From Oceanobacillus sp. HTM 045 (lineage in GTDB: Bacteria; Pseudomonadota; Alphaproteobacteria; Rhodobacterales; Rhodobacteraceae): a DNA stretch of 64,000 nt. Below the pieces are notes generated by a model. That model searched no databases. It saw only the letters and a list, made by a program, of their open reading frames with translations, and was not told where the DNA came from. Shown here piece by piece: positions 27,926 to 36,157 of the stretch (positions are counted from its first letter, which is position 1; every line of letters begins with the position of its first letter). The DNA lies in assembly GCA_009733745.1 (NCBI GenBank), contig WNWL01000003.1, positions 310,001-374,000 on the forward strand, read 5' to 3'. Made by a program: the position numbers and the translations under genes.

Positions 27926-28531
27926 ATGGGCCTCCAGAACCGCGTGACGCCGGAGGGCGAGATCGTTCGGGCGGCGTGGCGCGGGGCGTTCACGGGGAAC
28001 CGCGGCTGCCTGCACGGGCCGGACCGCGAGCTTGGCGCGGCGCGCTGGCGGACCAAGGCGTGGATCTGCTGCCTGCTGGAGTTCCGCGGGCGCAGGCGGG
28101 AGCCGATGCCACCTGGGAAGTGGACGGCGCTGTTCTTCTGGGACGAGGCGATGGCGCTGGCGGCGGGGCACCGGCCCTGCGGCGAGTGCCGCCATGCCGA
28201 TCACGTGCGGTTCCGGGAGGCCTGGGCCGCGGCGGGACTGCCGGGCCGCTACGCACGGGAGATCGACGCGGAGTTGCACGAGGCGCGGGTGACGCGGCGG
28301 CGGGAGAAGGTGGTGCATGTTGCCGACGCGGCGGGCCTGCCGGACGGGACGGTCCTGTCGGGCGGCATCCTGCTGGCGGGCGGCGGCGCGTTCCGCTGGT
28401 CGCCGGAGGGATATGCGCCCGTGCCACGGCCCGGGGGCGCGGTCACGGTGCTGACGCCCGCGCCCGTCGTGACGGTGCTGCGGGCCGGATACCGCCCGGC
28501 GATGCGGCTGGATCAGAGCGGCAGCAGGTAG
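27926..28531 (+). CDS. Uncharacterised protein with Ada-like Cys motif
   Basis: A 201-residue protein starting MGLQNRVTPEGEIVRA. The block A-G-H-R-P-C-G-E-C-R-H-A-D near residue 90 resembles the G-x-R-P-C-x-x-C-x-P zinc site of the Ada repair protein's N-terminal domain. Two more Cys lie in W-I-C-C-L-L. An Arg-rich helix region follows. I know similar proteins only as uncharacterised proteins of Alphaproteobacteria. A role in DNA or metal binding is only suggested. It overlaps the convergent site-2 protease gene by 19 bases at the 3' end. Confidence 0.7.
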   Translation: MGLQNRVTPEGEIVRAAWRGAFTGNRGCLHGPDRELGAARWRTKAWICCLLEFRGRRREPMPPGKWTALFFWDEAMALAAGHRPCGECRHADHVRFREAWAAAGLPGRYAREIDAELHEARVTRRREKVVHVADAAGLPDGTVLSGGILLAGGGAFRWSPEGYAPVPRPGGAVTVLTPAPVVTVLRAGYRPAMRLDQSGSR

Positions 28532-29334
28532 ATGATCATCCCCGCCCCGGCGAGGATGTGGGTGCCGAAGATGGTGCCGTAGGCGACCGCGCCGAGGAAG
28601 GCGTGGACCGGCGGCATCGGCGGCAGGCGGTCGGCGTGGTCGGCGATCTGCTGCGCCCAGCCGATGCCCATGATGGCGAGGATCAGCAGGAACCACGCCC
28701 CCGACAGGAAGGCATAGACCAGCAGGAGGCCGCTCATCGCGATGGTCAGCACCCGCGCGAGGCCGGGTGCGAAGCTGACCGTCATCGCCCGGATCGCCCG
28801 GCCGCCGTCGAGCGGCCAGAGCGGCAGCATGTTGAAGGCGTTCAGGAAGCCGGTCATCGACAGCGCGAGATAGGCGTAGCGGGCCATCGGGTTGCCCGCG
28901 GCGTCGAGCTGCCAGAGCGCAATGGCGAGGATCGCCACCAGCGCGAGGCTGAAGCCGGGGCCCATGAGAGCGACGTAGCATTCCTCGGTGTGGCTCCGCG
29001 CCTTGCCGCGCGACATGGCGACGCCGCCGAAGAAGGGGATCAGGCGGAACTTGGCATCGTCATGCCCGGCGCAGCGGTAGGCGATGGTGTGGCCGTATTC
29101 GTGCCAGACCACCGCCAGCACCACCGAGATGCCGCCCGCGAGACCGAACCACCAGACCGAGACCGCGACCGAGACGACGGCGAGGAAGATGCCCGGCGGA
29201 TCCCATGTCGCGTCGACGCTGCCCTTGCGGCGCGGCAGGAAGCCGCCGCGGGAGGCGAGCCAGATGAACAGGAGGCCGGCTCCGGCGAGGAGCCAGGCGA
29301 GCATGGAGTTCTCGCCGATCAGGTCGCCCTCCAT
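28513..29334 (-). CDS. Site-2 protease (M50) family membrane metalloprotease
   Basis: A 273-residue multi-pass protein with the zinc motif H-E-Y-G-H in V-V-W-H-E-Y-G-H-T-I near residue 80. The second M50 motif N-M-L-P-L-W-P-L-D-G-G-R lies near residue 170, supplying the third ligand (Asp). No PDZ domain is seen, so it is a minimal S2P-like enzyme. Such proteases cut membrane-embedded substrates such as anti-sigma factors; no partner is evident nearby. The start at 29334 was taken from the first ATG in frame; an internal Met near residue 11 is an alternative. Confidence 0.88.
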   Translation of the reverse strand: MEGDLIGENSMLAWLLAGAGLLFIWLASRGGFLPRRKGSVDATWDPPGIFLAVVSVAVSVWWFGLAGGISVVLAVVWHEYGHTIAYRCAGHDDAKFRLIPFFGGVAMSRGKARSHTEECYVALMGPGFSLALVAILAIALWQLDAAGNPMARYAYLALSMTGFLNAFNMLPLWPLDGGRAIRAMTVSFAPGLARVLTIAMSGLLLVYAFLSGAWFLLILAIMGIGWAQQIADHADRLPPMPPVHAFLGAVAYGTIFGTHILAGAGMIIYLLPL

Positions 29335-29373
29335 GTGCGGGCCGTGTCCTTCCTGGGGTGGGCGGCCAGCTAA

Positions 29374-30162
29374 TTAGAGGTATTCGAGCTGCGCCATGCC
29401 GATGGAATGGTAGCCGCCGTCGACGAACAGCACCTCGCCGGTGACCGACTTCGAGAGATCGGAGACGAGGTACATCGAGGTGCCGCCCACGTCCTCCAGC
29501 GAGGCGTTGCGGCGCATCGGCGCGTTCAGCTCGTTGGCGCGGTAGACCTTGCGCGCGCCGCCGATGGCCGAGCCCGCCAGCGTGCGCATCGGGCCGGGGC
29601 TGACCGCGTTTACGCGGATGCCCTGCGGACCGAGGTCGTTGGCGAGGTAGCGCATCGACGCCTCCAGCGCCGCCTTGGCCACGCCCATCACGTTGTAGTT
29701 GGGCATGACGCGCTGGGCGCCGAGATAGGTCATGGTGATGATCGACCCGCCGTCCGGCATCAGCTCCGCCGCGCGGCGGGAGACGTCGACGAAGGAGTAG
29801 CAGGAGATCTCCATCGTGCGCAGGAAGTTAGCGCGGCTGGTGTCGGCGTAGCGCCCGGTCAGCTCCGACTTGTCGGAATAGGCGATCGCGTGGACGAGGA
29901 AGTCCATCCGGCCCCAGCGCTCCTTCAGCGCGCCGAACACGGCGTCGAGCGAGGCCTCGTTGGTCACGTCGGCGTCGAGCACGATGTCGGAGCCGAGGGT
30001 CTCGGCCAGCGGCCGGACCCGGCGCTCGAACGCGGCGCCCTGATAGGTGAAGGCCAGTTCCGCCCCCTGCTCGGCGCAGGACTGCGCCACGCCCCAGGCG
30101 ATGGAATGGTCGTTGGCCACGCCCATGACGAGGCCGCGCTTGCCCTTGAGCAGTTCTCCCAT
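29374..30162 (-). CDS. fabI: Enoyl-[acyl-carrier-protein] reductase (NADH) FabI
   Basis: A 262-residue SDR-type enoyl-ACP reductase, the last reduction of each fatty acid elongation cycle. The start K-G-K-R-G-L-V-M-G-V-A-N-D-H-S-I-A-W-G binds NADH. The catalytic Y-x6-K is in N-Y-N-V-M-G-V-A-K near residue 155. ATG at 30162 gives the usual length. A GTG at 30171 overlapping the fabB stop (GTGA) is an alternative that adds three residues. It is the third gene of fabA-fabB-fabI. Confidence 0.96.
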   Translation of the reverse strand: MGELLKGKRGLVMGVANDHSIAWGVAQSCAEQGAELAFTYQGAAFERRVRPLAETLGSDIVLDADVTNEASLDAVFGALKERWGRMDFLVHAIAYSDKSELTGRYADTSRANFLRTMEISCYSFVDVSRRAAELMPDGGSIITMTYLGAQRVMPNYNVMGVAKAALEASMRYLANDLGPQGIRVNAVSPGPMRTLAGSAIGGARKVYRANELNAPMRRNASLEDVGGTSMYLVSDLSKSVTGEVLFVDGGYHSIGMAQLEYL

Positions 30163-30167
30163 GCCGC

Positions 30168-31391
30168 TCACCCGTGGAACCGGCTGAGGGCAAGGGTCGC
30201 GTTGGTGCCGCCGAAGCCGAAGGAATTGGAGATCAGGGTGTCGAGGCCCGCGTTGTCGACCCGCTCGGTGACGGGCGGGGTTTCCCCGAACTCGGGATCG
30301 AGCTCCTCCACGTTGGCGGAGGCGGCGATGAAGTCGCCCTGCAGCATCAGCAGGCAGTAGATCGCCTCCTGCACGCCGGTCGCGCCGAGCGAGTGGCCGG
30401 TGAGCGACTTGGTGGAGGAATAGGGCGGCGGGTTGCCGTCGAAGGTCTCGCGGATCGCGGCGATCTCGCGGCTGTCGCCCACCGGCGTCGAGGTGCCGTG
30501 GGTGTTGATGTAGCTGATCCTGCGGTCGCCCAGCGTGTCCATCGCCAGCTTCATGCAGCGCACCGCGCCCTCGCCCGAGGGGGCGACCATGTCGTAGCCG
30601 TCGGAATTGGCGGCGTAGCCGGTGACCTCGGCGTAGATCTTCGCGCCGCGGGCCTTCGCGTGCTCCAGCTCCTCCAGCACCACCACCCCGGCGCCGCCGG
30701 CGATGACGAAGCCGTCGCGATCCTTGTCATAGGCGCGGGAGGCCTTCTCGGGCGTGTCGTTGAACTTGGTCGACATCGCGCCCATCGCGTCGAACAGGCA
30801 GGACAGCGTCCAGTCCAGCTCCTCGCCGCCGCCGGCGAAGACGATGTCCTGCTTGCCGAACTGGATCTGCTCCGCCGCCGCGCCGATGCAGTGGGCCGAG
30901 GTCGAGCAGGCCGAGGTGATCGAGTAGTTCACGCCGTGGATCTCGAACGGCGTCGCCAGCGTGGCGGAGTTGGTGGAACTCATCGCCTTGGGCACCGCGA
31001 AGGGGCCGATGCGCTTGGTCGCGCCGGTCTTGAGCACGGTCTGGTGGGCGGCGAACAGCGCCTTGGTCGACGGCCCGCCCGAGCCCATGATCAGGCCGGT
31101 GCGCGGGTTGGTGATGTCGGATTTCTCCAGCCCCGAGTCGGTGATCGCCTGCTGCATGGCGATGTGGTTCCAGGCCGCGCCGTCGCCCATGAAGCGGCGC
31201 ACGCGCTTGTCCACCAGCGATTCGATATCGACCTTCGGCGCGCCGTGGACGCGGCAGCGGAAGCCGTGCTCGGCGTAGTCGTCGGCGAAGACGATGCCAG
31301 ACTTGCCCTCGCGCAGCGAGGCGGTGACTTCCTGGGTATCCGACCCGATCGAGGAGACGATGCCCATTCCGGTAACGACGACGCGGCGCAT
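30168..31391 (-). CDS. fabB: 3-oxoacyl-[acyl-carrier-protein] synthase I FabB
   Basis: A 407-residue condensing enzyme needed for elongating unsaturated fatty acids. The Cys-His-His triad is visible: Cys in I-T-S-A-C-S-T-S-A, His in [11 protein letters not shown] and His in [11 protein letters not shown]. Length and pairing with fabA mark it as FabB rather than FabF. ATG at 31391 is preferred over the TTG just before it. The stop overlaps the possible GTG start of fabI. Confidence 0.95.
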   Translation of the reverse strand: MRRVVVTGMGIVSSIGSDTQEVTASLREGKSGIVFADDYAEHGFRCRVHGAPKVDIESLVDKRVRRFMGDGAAWNHIAMQQAITDSGLEKSDITNPRTGLIMGSGGPSTKALFAAHQTVLKTGATKRIGPFAVPKAMSSTNSATLATPFEIHGVNYSITSACSTSAHCIGAAAEQIQFGKQDIVFAGGGEELDWTLSCLFDAMGAMSTKFNDTPEKASRAYDKDRDGFVIAGGAGVVVLEELEHAKARGAKIYAEVTGYAANSDGYDMVAPSGEGAVRCMKLAMDTLGDRRISYINTHGTSTPVGDSREIAAIRETFDGNPPPYSSTKSLTGHSLGATGVQEAIYCLLMLQGDFIAASANVEELDPEFGETPPVTERVDNAGLDTLISNSFGFGGTNATLALSRFHG

Positions 31392-31434
31392 CAAAGATCC
31401 TTCCTTTCCGCGGGTCTGGCCGAACGGGCCCGGC

Positions 31435-31953
31435 TCAGGCGGGCGTTGCGTCCTGGAAGAGGCCGACGCGCATGTCCTTCGTGGTGTAGATCACTTCGCC
31501 GTCGGCTTCCATCTGGCCGTCGGCGATTCCGAGCTTGAGCTTCCGGTCGATGATCCGCTTCAGGTTCACCGTGTAGCGGATCAGCTTGGCCCCCGGGGTG
31601 ACCATGCCGGAGAATTTCACCTCGCCCACGCCCAGCGCGCGGCCGCGGCCGGGCATCCCGAGCCAGCCGAGGAAGAACCCGGTCAGCTGCCAGAGCGCGT
31701 CGAGGCCGAGACAGCCGGGCATCACCGGGTCGCCGAGGAAGTGGCACTTGAAGAACCACGCGTCCTTCTTGACGTCCATCTCGGCAACGACCTGACCCTT
31801 GCCGTCGGTCCCGCCATCGGCGGTGATCGACGTGATCCGGTCGAACATCAGCATCGGCGGCGCGGGGAGCTGGGCATTGCCCTTGCCGAACAGTTCGCCG
31901 CGCGCGCAGCTCAGGAGCGCTTCGAGGTCGAAGCTGGATCGTCTGGTCGCCAT
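31435..31953 (-). CDS. fabA: 3-hydroxydecanoyl-ACP dehydratase/isomerase FabA
   Basis: A 172-residue hotdog enzyme that dehydrates 3-hydroxydecanoyl-ACP and isomerises the double bond, starting anaerobic-type unsaturated fatty acid synthesis. The catalytic His is in [13 protein letters not shown] near residue 70, followed by the Asp in G-L-D-A-L-W-Q-L. The start at 31953 (MATRRSSFD) gives the normal length. It is divergent from the irr-like gene with a 250-base shared upstream region. Confidence 0.96.
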   Translation of the reverse strand: MATRRSSFDLEALLSCARGELFGKGNAQLPAPPMLMFDRITSITADGGTDGKGQVVAEMDVKKDAWFFKCHFLGDPVMPGCLGLDALWQLTGFFLGWLGMPGRGRALGVGEVKFSGMVTPGAKLIRYTVNLKRIIDRKLKLGIADGQMEADGEVIYTTKDMRVGLFQDATPA

Positions 31954-32204
31954 TCCCTGTTCCGGCTCCCTGTTCAGGCCCTTCTGCCGCGGCTGCACCC
32001 CCGGCTAGCCCAGTTGACTAGCATCGCGTCCAAGCCCGCACAAGCGACGGCGTGACGCGTTCCCGTGGCCTATCTGGCGCTTTTTCAAACGGCGTTCAAT
32101 CCCCTAATCGAGGCCGTAACGCGGGTTTTTCCGAGTTTGATCTGGAAATCCGCACCGTGGATGGGCTAGGAAAGGGTCAGGGAAGCTCTGCGACTGGTAG
32201 CGAG

Positions 32205-32648
32205 ATGACCGAGACGACCAAGGGCGGAGGCAAGCAGCCGCGGACCGCGCGTGCCGAACGCTGGCTCGCTTCCGCGGGCATGCGCCCGACCCGTCAGCGC
32301 CTTGCGCTGGCCGAACTCCTGATCGGCGACGGCATGAACCGCCATGTCACGGCGGAGAGCCTGTTCGACGCTGCGCGGACGTCGGACCAGCCGGTTTCGC
32401 TGGCCACGGTCTACAACACGCTGCGCAGCTTCACCGAGGCCGGGCTGCTGACCGAGATCACGGTGGACGGCTCGCGCAGCTATTTCGACACCGACGTGTC
32501 GGACCACGCGCATTTCTTCTGGGAAGACGACGGCAAGATCACCGACGCGCCGCATGGCTCGGTCCGGTTCGATATGCTGCCGACCCCGCCGGACGGCGCC
32601 GAGATCGCCAAGGTCGACGTGGTGATCCGCCTGCGCCGCCGGAGCTGA
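32205..32648 (+). CDS. irr: Fur family regulator, iron response regulator (Irr)-like
   Basis: A 147-residue Fur-family protein with the winged helix M-R-P-T-R-Q-R-L-A-L ... V-S-L-A-T-V-Y-N-T-L-R-S-F-T-E-A-G-L-L. The dimerisation part has D-H-A-H-F-F-W-E in the place of the Irr/Fur metal- or haem-binding His cluster. The GCPWHD haem motif of Bradyrhizobium Irr is absent, as I recall for Rhodobacterales. The C-terminus is short, as in Irr. Position divergent from fabA is typical of Irr in this order. ATG at 32205 was chosen to begin just before the conserved part. In relatives Irr controls iron uptake and haem genes. Confidence 0.88.
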   Translation: MTETTKGGGKQPRTARAERWLASAGMRPTRQRLALAELLIGDGMNRHVTAESLFDAARTSDQPVSLATVYNTLRSFTEAGLLTEITVDGSRSYFDTDVSDHAHFFWEDDGKITDAPHGSVRFDMLPTPPDGAEIAKVDVVIRLRRRS

Positions 32649-32688
32649 GCGGCCTCTTTACCCATTCGGAGTGGTTGCCCCGCGCGCC

Positions 32689-33267
32689 TCAGAACGGCGC
32701 GAGGTAGTCGGATTCGCCAGCGAAGGACGTGCCGCAGGCCTCGCCGCGGAAGGCGAATTTCGACCGGCCGCCCCAGGCGAGCTGCGCGGTGATCACCGGC
32801 ATGCGCTCGGCGGCGACCGGTGCGCGGCTGAACTGCACCTCGCTGACCACCAGCGTCAGCGGGCGGAAGCGCAGGTGCGGGTTCTCGTCGAGAAAGGCGG
32901 TCAGCGCCGCGGCGCCGAGGGGCCGGCAGCGGAACACGAAGTCGTGGTTGGCGCTGTCGAAGGCGTAGCTGTTGAAGGTGCCGCGCTCCAGCTCGGCCCA
33001 GCCGCGCGCCGCGGTGTCGAACAGGTAGACATGGGTCAGCGGCGCCGGGAAGGGCACGGTGTACATGCCGTAGCCGCCCAGCTTCCACGGGTTGATCCGC
33101 TCCTCCGAGACGAGCCACAGGTGGGTGCCGAGCCAGCCGAGATGCAGGCCGAGCACCAGCCCGACCGCGACGGTGCGCCAGCGGGCCGGGCGCGACGGCG
33201 CGGCGGGCCGGGACGATGGCGCCTCGCCGGGGACCGGCAGGGCGTTGGAGATGGTCTCAAAGGGCAT
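32689..33267 (-). CDS. Membrane-anchored protein of unknown function, paired with HTTM-like gene
   Basis: A 192-residue protein with one N-terminal membrane helix (V-A-V-G-L-V-L-G-L-H-L-G-W-L-G) after a Pro-rich cytoplasmic lead. The rest is probably periplasmic, with two Cys. No catalytic motif recognised. It overlaps the upstream membrane-protein gene by 11 bases, so the two are translated together and probably form a unit. Confidence 0.7.
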   Translation of the reverse strand: MPFETISNALPVPGEAPSSRPAAPSRPARWRTVAVGLVLGLHLGWLGTHLWLVSEERINPWKLGGYGMYTVPFPAPLTHVYLFDTAARGWAELERGTFNSYAFDSANHDFVFRCRPLGAAALTAFLDENPHLRFRPLTLVVSEVQFSRAPVAAERMPVITAQLAWGGRSKFAFRGEACGTSFAGESDYLAPF

Positions 33268-34093
33268 GGGCCACCAGCGCGCTGATGCTGTAGGCGTCGA
33301 CTGCGAGCAGCACGAGGCAGAGCGCGCAGAGCCAGGGTCGCATCCCGTAATTGAAGACGATGCTGAGCAGGGCGATGTTCAGCACCTGGAAGTTCATCTC
33401 GTCGGCGAAGACCCCGGCGCCGAGCAGGAAGCCGATCTCCACGAACAGGAACAGCAGGTGGCGCACCCCCGCCAGCAGCAGCACGCCCACCGCCGCCTGC
33501 CAGGCGACGATGAAGCTGCCGAGAAACCGGTGCCAGCCGCAGGAGCCCGCCGCCTGGTCCGCGCCGCAGAGGAAGCCGAACATCTGCTCGGTATTCGAGC
33601 CGTTGAGGCTGAGGAAGGTGATGTAGGTGCCGTCGAGATAGGAGCCGGCCAGCAACTTCTGGGCGCAGGCGGCGAGCATGACGATGCCGAGCGTGGCGCG
33701 GAGATACCAGCGGTAGAGCCCCGAGCGCCACCACCGGGCGCCGAACAGCAACGCGGCCGGGATGGTCCAGAGGGTCAGCCAGCCGTGGTTGTGGTAGACC
33801 GCCCATTTCTCGGCGATGTAGACGGCGATCGACACCGCGAAGAGGGCCAGCCCGATCCGGCTGGTGCGCTCCAGGAAGGTGAGCGGCACCGCGAGGACGA
33901 AGCCCGCAGCGGCGGCGAGCAGGTGGTAGCGCCCGGTCCGCAGGTTGCCCTCGATGTCGAGCAGGGTCTCGAACACCACCGTGAGCACGGCCATCGACAT
34001 GGCGAGGCGCAGCAGGAGATCGAGCCGCTCCCCCGCGAGGGGAGCCGCAACGCCGTCCAGAAACGCACCGACACGGCCCGCCTGCACCGACAT
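33257..34093 (-). CDS. Multi-pass membrane protein, HTTM-like
   Basis: A 278-residue protein with about seven hydrophobic segments. The pattern (R-L-A-M-S-M-A-V-L-T-V-V-F near the start; Y-R-W-Y-L-R-A-T-L-G-I-V-M-L-A-A-C-A-Q-K-L-L; H-R-F-L-G) resembles the HTTM / vitamin K carboxylase-like membrane family. The catalytic Lys residues of true carboxylases cannot be placed with confidence. It overlaps the 192-residue protein gene. Function unknown. Confidence 0.65.
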   Translation of the reverse strand: MSVQAGRVGAFLDGVAAPLAGERLDLLLRLAMSMAVLTVVFETLLDIEGNLRTGRYHLLAAAAGFVLAVPLTFLERTSRIGLALFAVSIAVYIAEKWAVYHNHGWLTLWTIPAALLFGARWWRSGLYRWYLRATLGIVMLAACAQKLLAGSYLDGTYITFLSLNGSNTEQMFGFLCGADQAAGSCGWHRFLGSFIVAWQAAVGVLLLAGVRHLLFLFVEIGFLLGAGVFADEMNFQVLNIALLSIVFNYGMRPWLCALCLVLLAVDAYSISALVAHAL

Positions 34094-34245
34094 GATCGAC
34101 CTGCAAGAAAAGTGTTCTCGGTACCACGTATAGTTGAAGTGTCGCCTTCAGTCCACCACGGTTGGAAACCGCCCGGCCCCGGCCGGGTTCGGGGGCGCGC
34201 CAGAGGTTCAGATAGTGGACGGTTGCTCGCGGCGACCGGTGGGCG

Positions 34246-34824
34246 CTACTCCAGCACCTCGCCCGGATCGACGCCCCAGATCATCGTCTTGGGGACCCAG
34301 CCCTCGTAGCCGTCGGCCTCGATCTCGCACCAGTCGGGGCGGCAGGCGTTCAGGCGGGCGATCACGCCTTCCTCGGCGCGGGCGACCGGCGGGGCGGCGG
34401 GGTCGGGCTTCTCCAGCAGCACCGCGCCGTCCGCCGCCGTGACCAGCACGGTGCGCTTGCCGGTGACGAGCGCGTGGTAGACCCAGCCCCCGGCATTGTC
34501 GGCGTCGAGGATGCGCCGCCAGTCGCCGTATTCCTCGACGATCATCACCGGCAGCCCGGCACGGCGGTAGACCCAGTCGCGGCGGTAGGCCCGGCCCGGG
34601 CCGCGGCGGACGTTGATCTCGTTGGAGCGGAGCGAGACATAGCGCGGCAGCGGCAGGTTGGTGACCGGCCCGCGCGACGGCATCGCCCGCGCCGCGCCCG
34701 TGGCAAGGTCCTCGCCGCGCACCTCCTGCCAGGCTAGCACGAGCCCGAGCAGCAGCGACAGCCGCAGCACGACCATCATCCGCCCGCCGATCCCCCAGAG
34801 GAGGAGCCTGAGCAAGGTAAACAT
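34246..34824 (-). CDS. Exported SH3 domain-containing protein
   Basis: A 192-residue protein with a hydrophobic export segment (V-L-R-L-S-L-L-L-G-L-V-L-A-W). Bacterial SH3 repeats follow: L-P-R-Y-V-S-L-R-S-N-E-I-N-V-R-R-G-P-G near residue 60, and a second copy ending E-G-W-V-P-K-T-M-I-W-G-V. Such proteins probably bind cell-wall peptides. The first Met gives a longer N-terminus; Met16 or Met17 would give a cleaner signal peptide. It is divergent from the 2-hydroxyacid dehydrogenase gene, a pairing I recall from Rhodobacterales. Confidence 0.82.
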   Translation of the reverse strand: MFTLLRLLLWGIGGRMMVVLRLSLLLGLVLAWQEVRGEDLATGAARAMPSRGPVTNLPLPRYVSLRSNEINVRRGPGRAYRRDWVYRRAGLPVMIVEEYGDWRRILDADNAGGWVYHALVTGKRTVLVTAADGAVLLEKPDPAAPPVARAEEGVIARLNACRPDWCEIEADGYEGWVPKTMIWGVDPGEVLE

Positions 34825-35005
34825 CGCCTGTCCCGTACCCCGCGGCGGGTGTCCTGCCCGGCCGCGGCCTGCCTCACGCCTGCCCGCGCCTGGGGCGCGG
34901 ACGCACTGCTCACCGGCCGGTCCTGATTATGCTTTGATCCGGCCGCGCAAGATTCTATCACGGGGCCGAGCGCAACCGAACAGCCAAATCGTCCGGGGGA
35001 GAGCC

Positions 35006-36016
35006 ATGTCAGAGCCTGAGTCCAGCCCGTCACAGTCCGGGCGTCCCAGGGTCGTCGTCACGCGCCGTCTGCCGGAGCCGGTGGAAGCGCGGATGCGCGA
35101 GCTGTTCGACGTGGAGCTTTCCGCGGACGACCGCCAGATGAGCCGCGAGGACCTGGTCGCGGCGATGCAGCGCACCGACGTCCTCGTGCCGACGCTGACC
35201 GACCATATCGACCAGGCGATGCTGGCCCAGGCCGGCGACCGGCTGAAGCTGATCGCCAATTTCGGCGCGGGGTTCGACCATCTCGACATCGAGACCGCCC
35301 GGCGCCGCGGCATCCTCGTCACCAACACCCCCGGCGTGCTGGCGGAGGACACCGCCGACATGACCATGGCGCTGATCCTCGCCGTGCCGCGCCGCCTGCA
35401 GGAGGGCGTGGCCCTGATGCAGGAAGGCAAGTGGCAGGGCTGGTCGCCGACCTCGATCATGGGCCACCGGATCTGGGGCAAGCGGCTCGGCATCCTCGGC
35501 ATGGGCCGGATCGGGCAGGCGGTCGCGCGCCGCGCCAAGGCATTCGGGCTGGAGATCCACTACCACAACCGCCGCCGCCTGCACGAGAGCACCGAGGCCC
35601 AGCTCGGCGCGCGCTACTGGGAGAGCCTCGACCAGATGCTGGCGCGGATGGACATCGTCTCGGTCAACTGCCCGCACACGCCGGGCACCTACCACCTGCT
35701 CTCCGCCCGGCGCCTCAAGCTGCTGAAGCCTTCGGCCTACATCGTCAACACCGCCCGCGGCGAGGTGATCGACGAGAACGCGCTGACCCGGATGCTGGTG
35801 AACGGCGACCTCGCCGGCGCGGGGCTCGACGTGTTCGAGCAGGAACCCGCGGTCAACCCGCGCCTGCTCGGCCTGCCCAACGTGGTGCTGCTGCCGCACA
35901 TGGGCTCGGCCACGGAAGAGGGCCGCGCCGACATGGGCGAGAAGGTGATCCTCAACATCAAGACCTTCGCGGATGGCCACCGGCCGCCGGACCAGGTGCT
36001 GCCGTCGATGCTGTGA
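35006..36016 (+). CDS. D-2-hydroxyacid dehydrogenase (glyoxylate/hydroxypyruvate reductase type)
   Basis: A 336-residue NAD(P)-dependent dehydrogenase, probably reducing glyoxylate or hydroxypyruvate. The dinucleotide fold L-G-I-L-G-M-G-R-I-G-Q is near residue 160. Catalytic Arg (N-T-A-R-G-E), Glu (E-Q-E-P) and His (L-L-P-H-M-G-S-A-T) are all in place. The start at 35006 has a GGGGGAGAG ribosome site. The exact substrate is inferred only from overall similarity to glycerate-type enzymes. Confidence 0.9.
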   Translation: MSEPESSPSQSGRPRVVVTRRLPEPVEARMRELFDVELSADDRQMSREDLVAAMQRTDVLVPTLTDHIDQAMLAQAGDRLKLIANFGAGFDHLDIETARRRGILVTNTPGVLAEDTADMTMALILAVPRRLQEGVALMQEGKWQGWSPTSIMGHRIWGKRLGILGMGRIGQAVARRAKAFGLEIHYHNRRRLHESTEAQLGARYWESLDQMLARMDIVSVNCPHTPGTYHLLSARRLKLLKPSAYIVNTARGEVIDENALTRMLVNGDLAGAGLDVFEQEPAVNPRLLGLPNVVLLPHMGSATEEGRADMGEKVILNIKTFADGHRPPDQVLPSML

Positions 36017-36157
36017 GGGGCGGGCGGCTCGGTTGCGCCCGGAGGCTGCGCGGGCAAGGCGCGCCAAGGGCTTGCGCCCTCCCAGATCGCGCGCAAGAGT
36101 GACCCTGACCGACCTGATGGGGGACGCAGCCACCGTGCCGCACGCGGAGACCAGACC

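Noticed and set aside
30168-31391. FabF instead of FabB
   Set aside because: Adjacency to fabA and fabI and the overall length fit FabB, which pairs with FabA.
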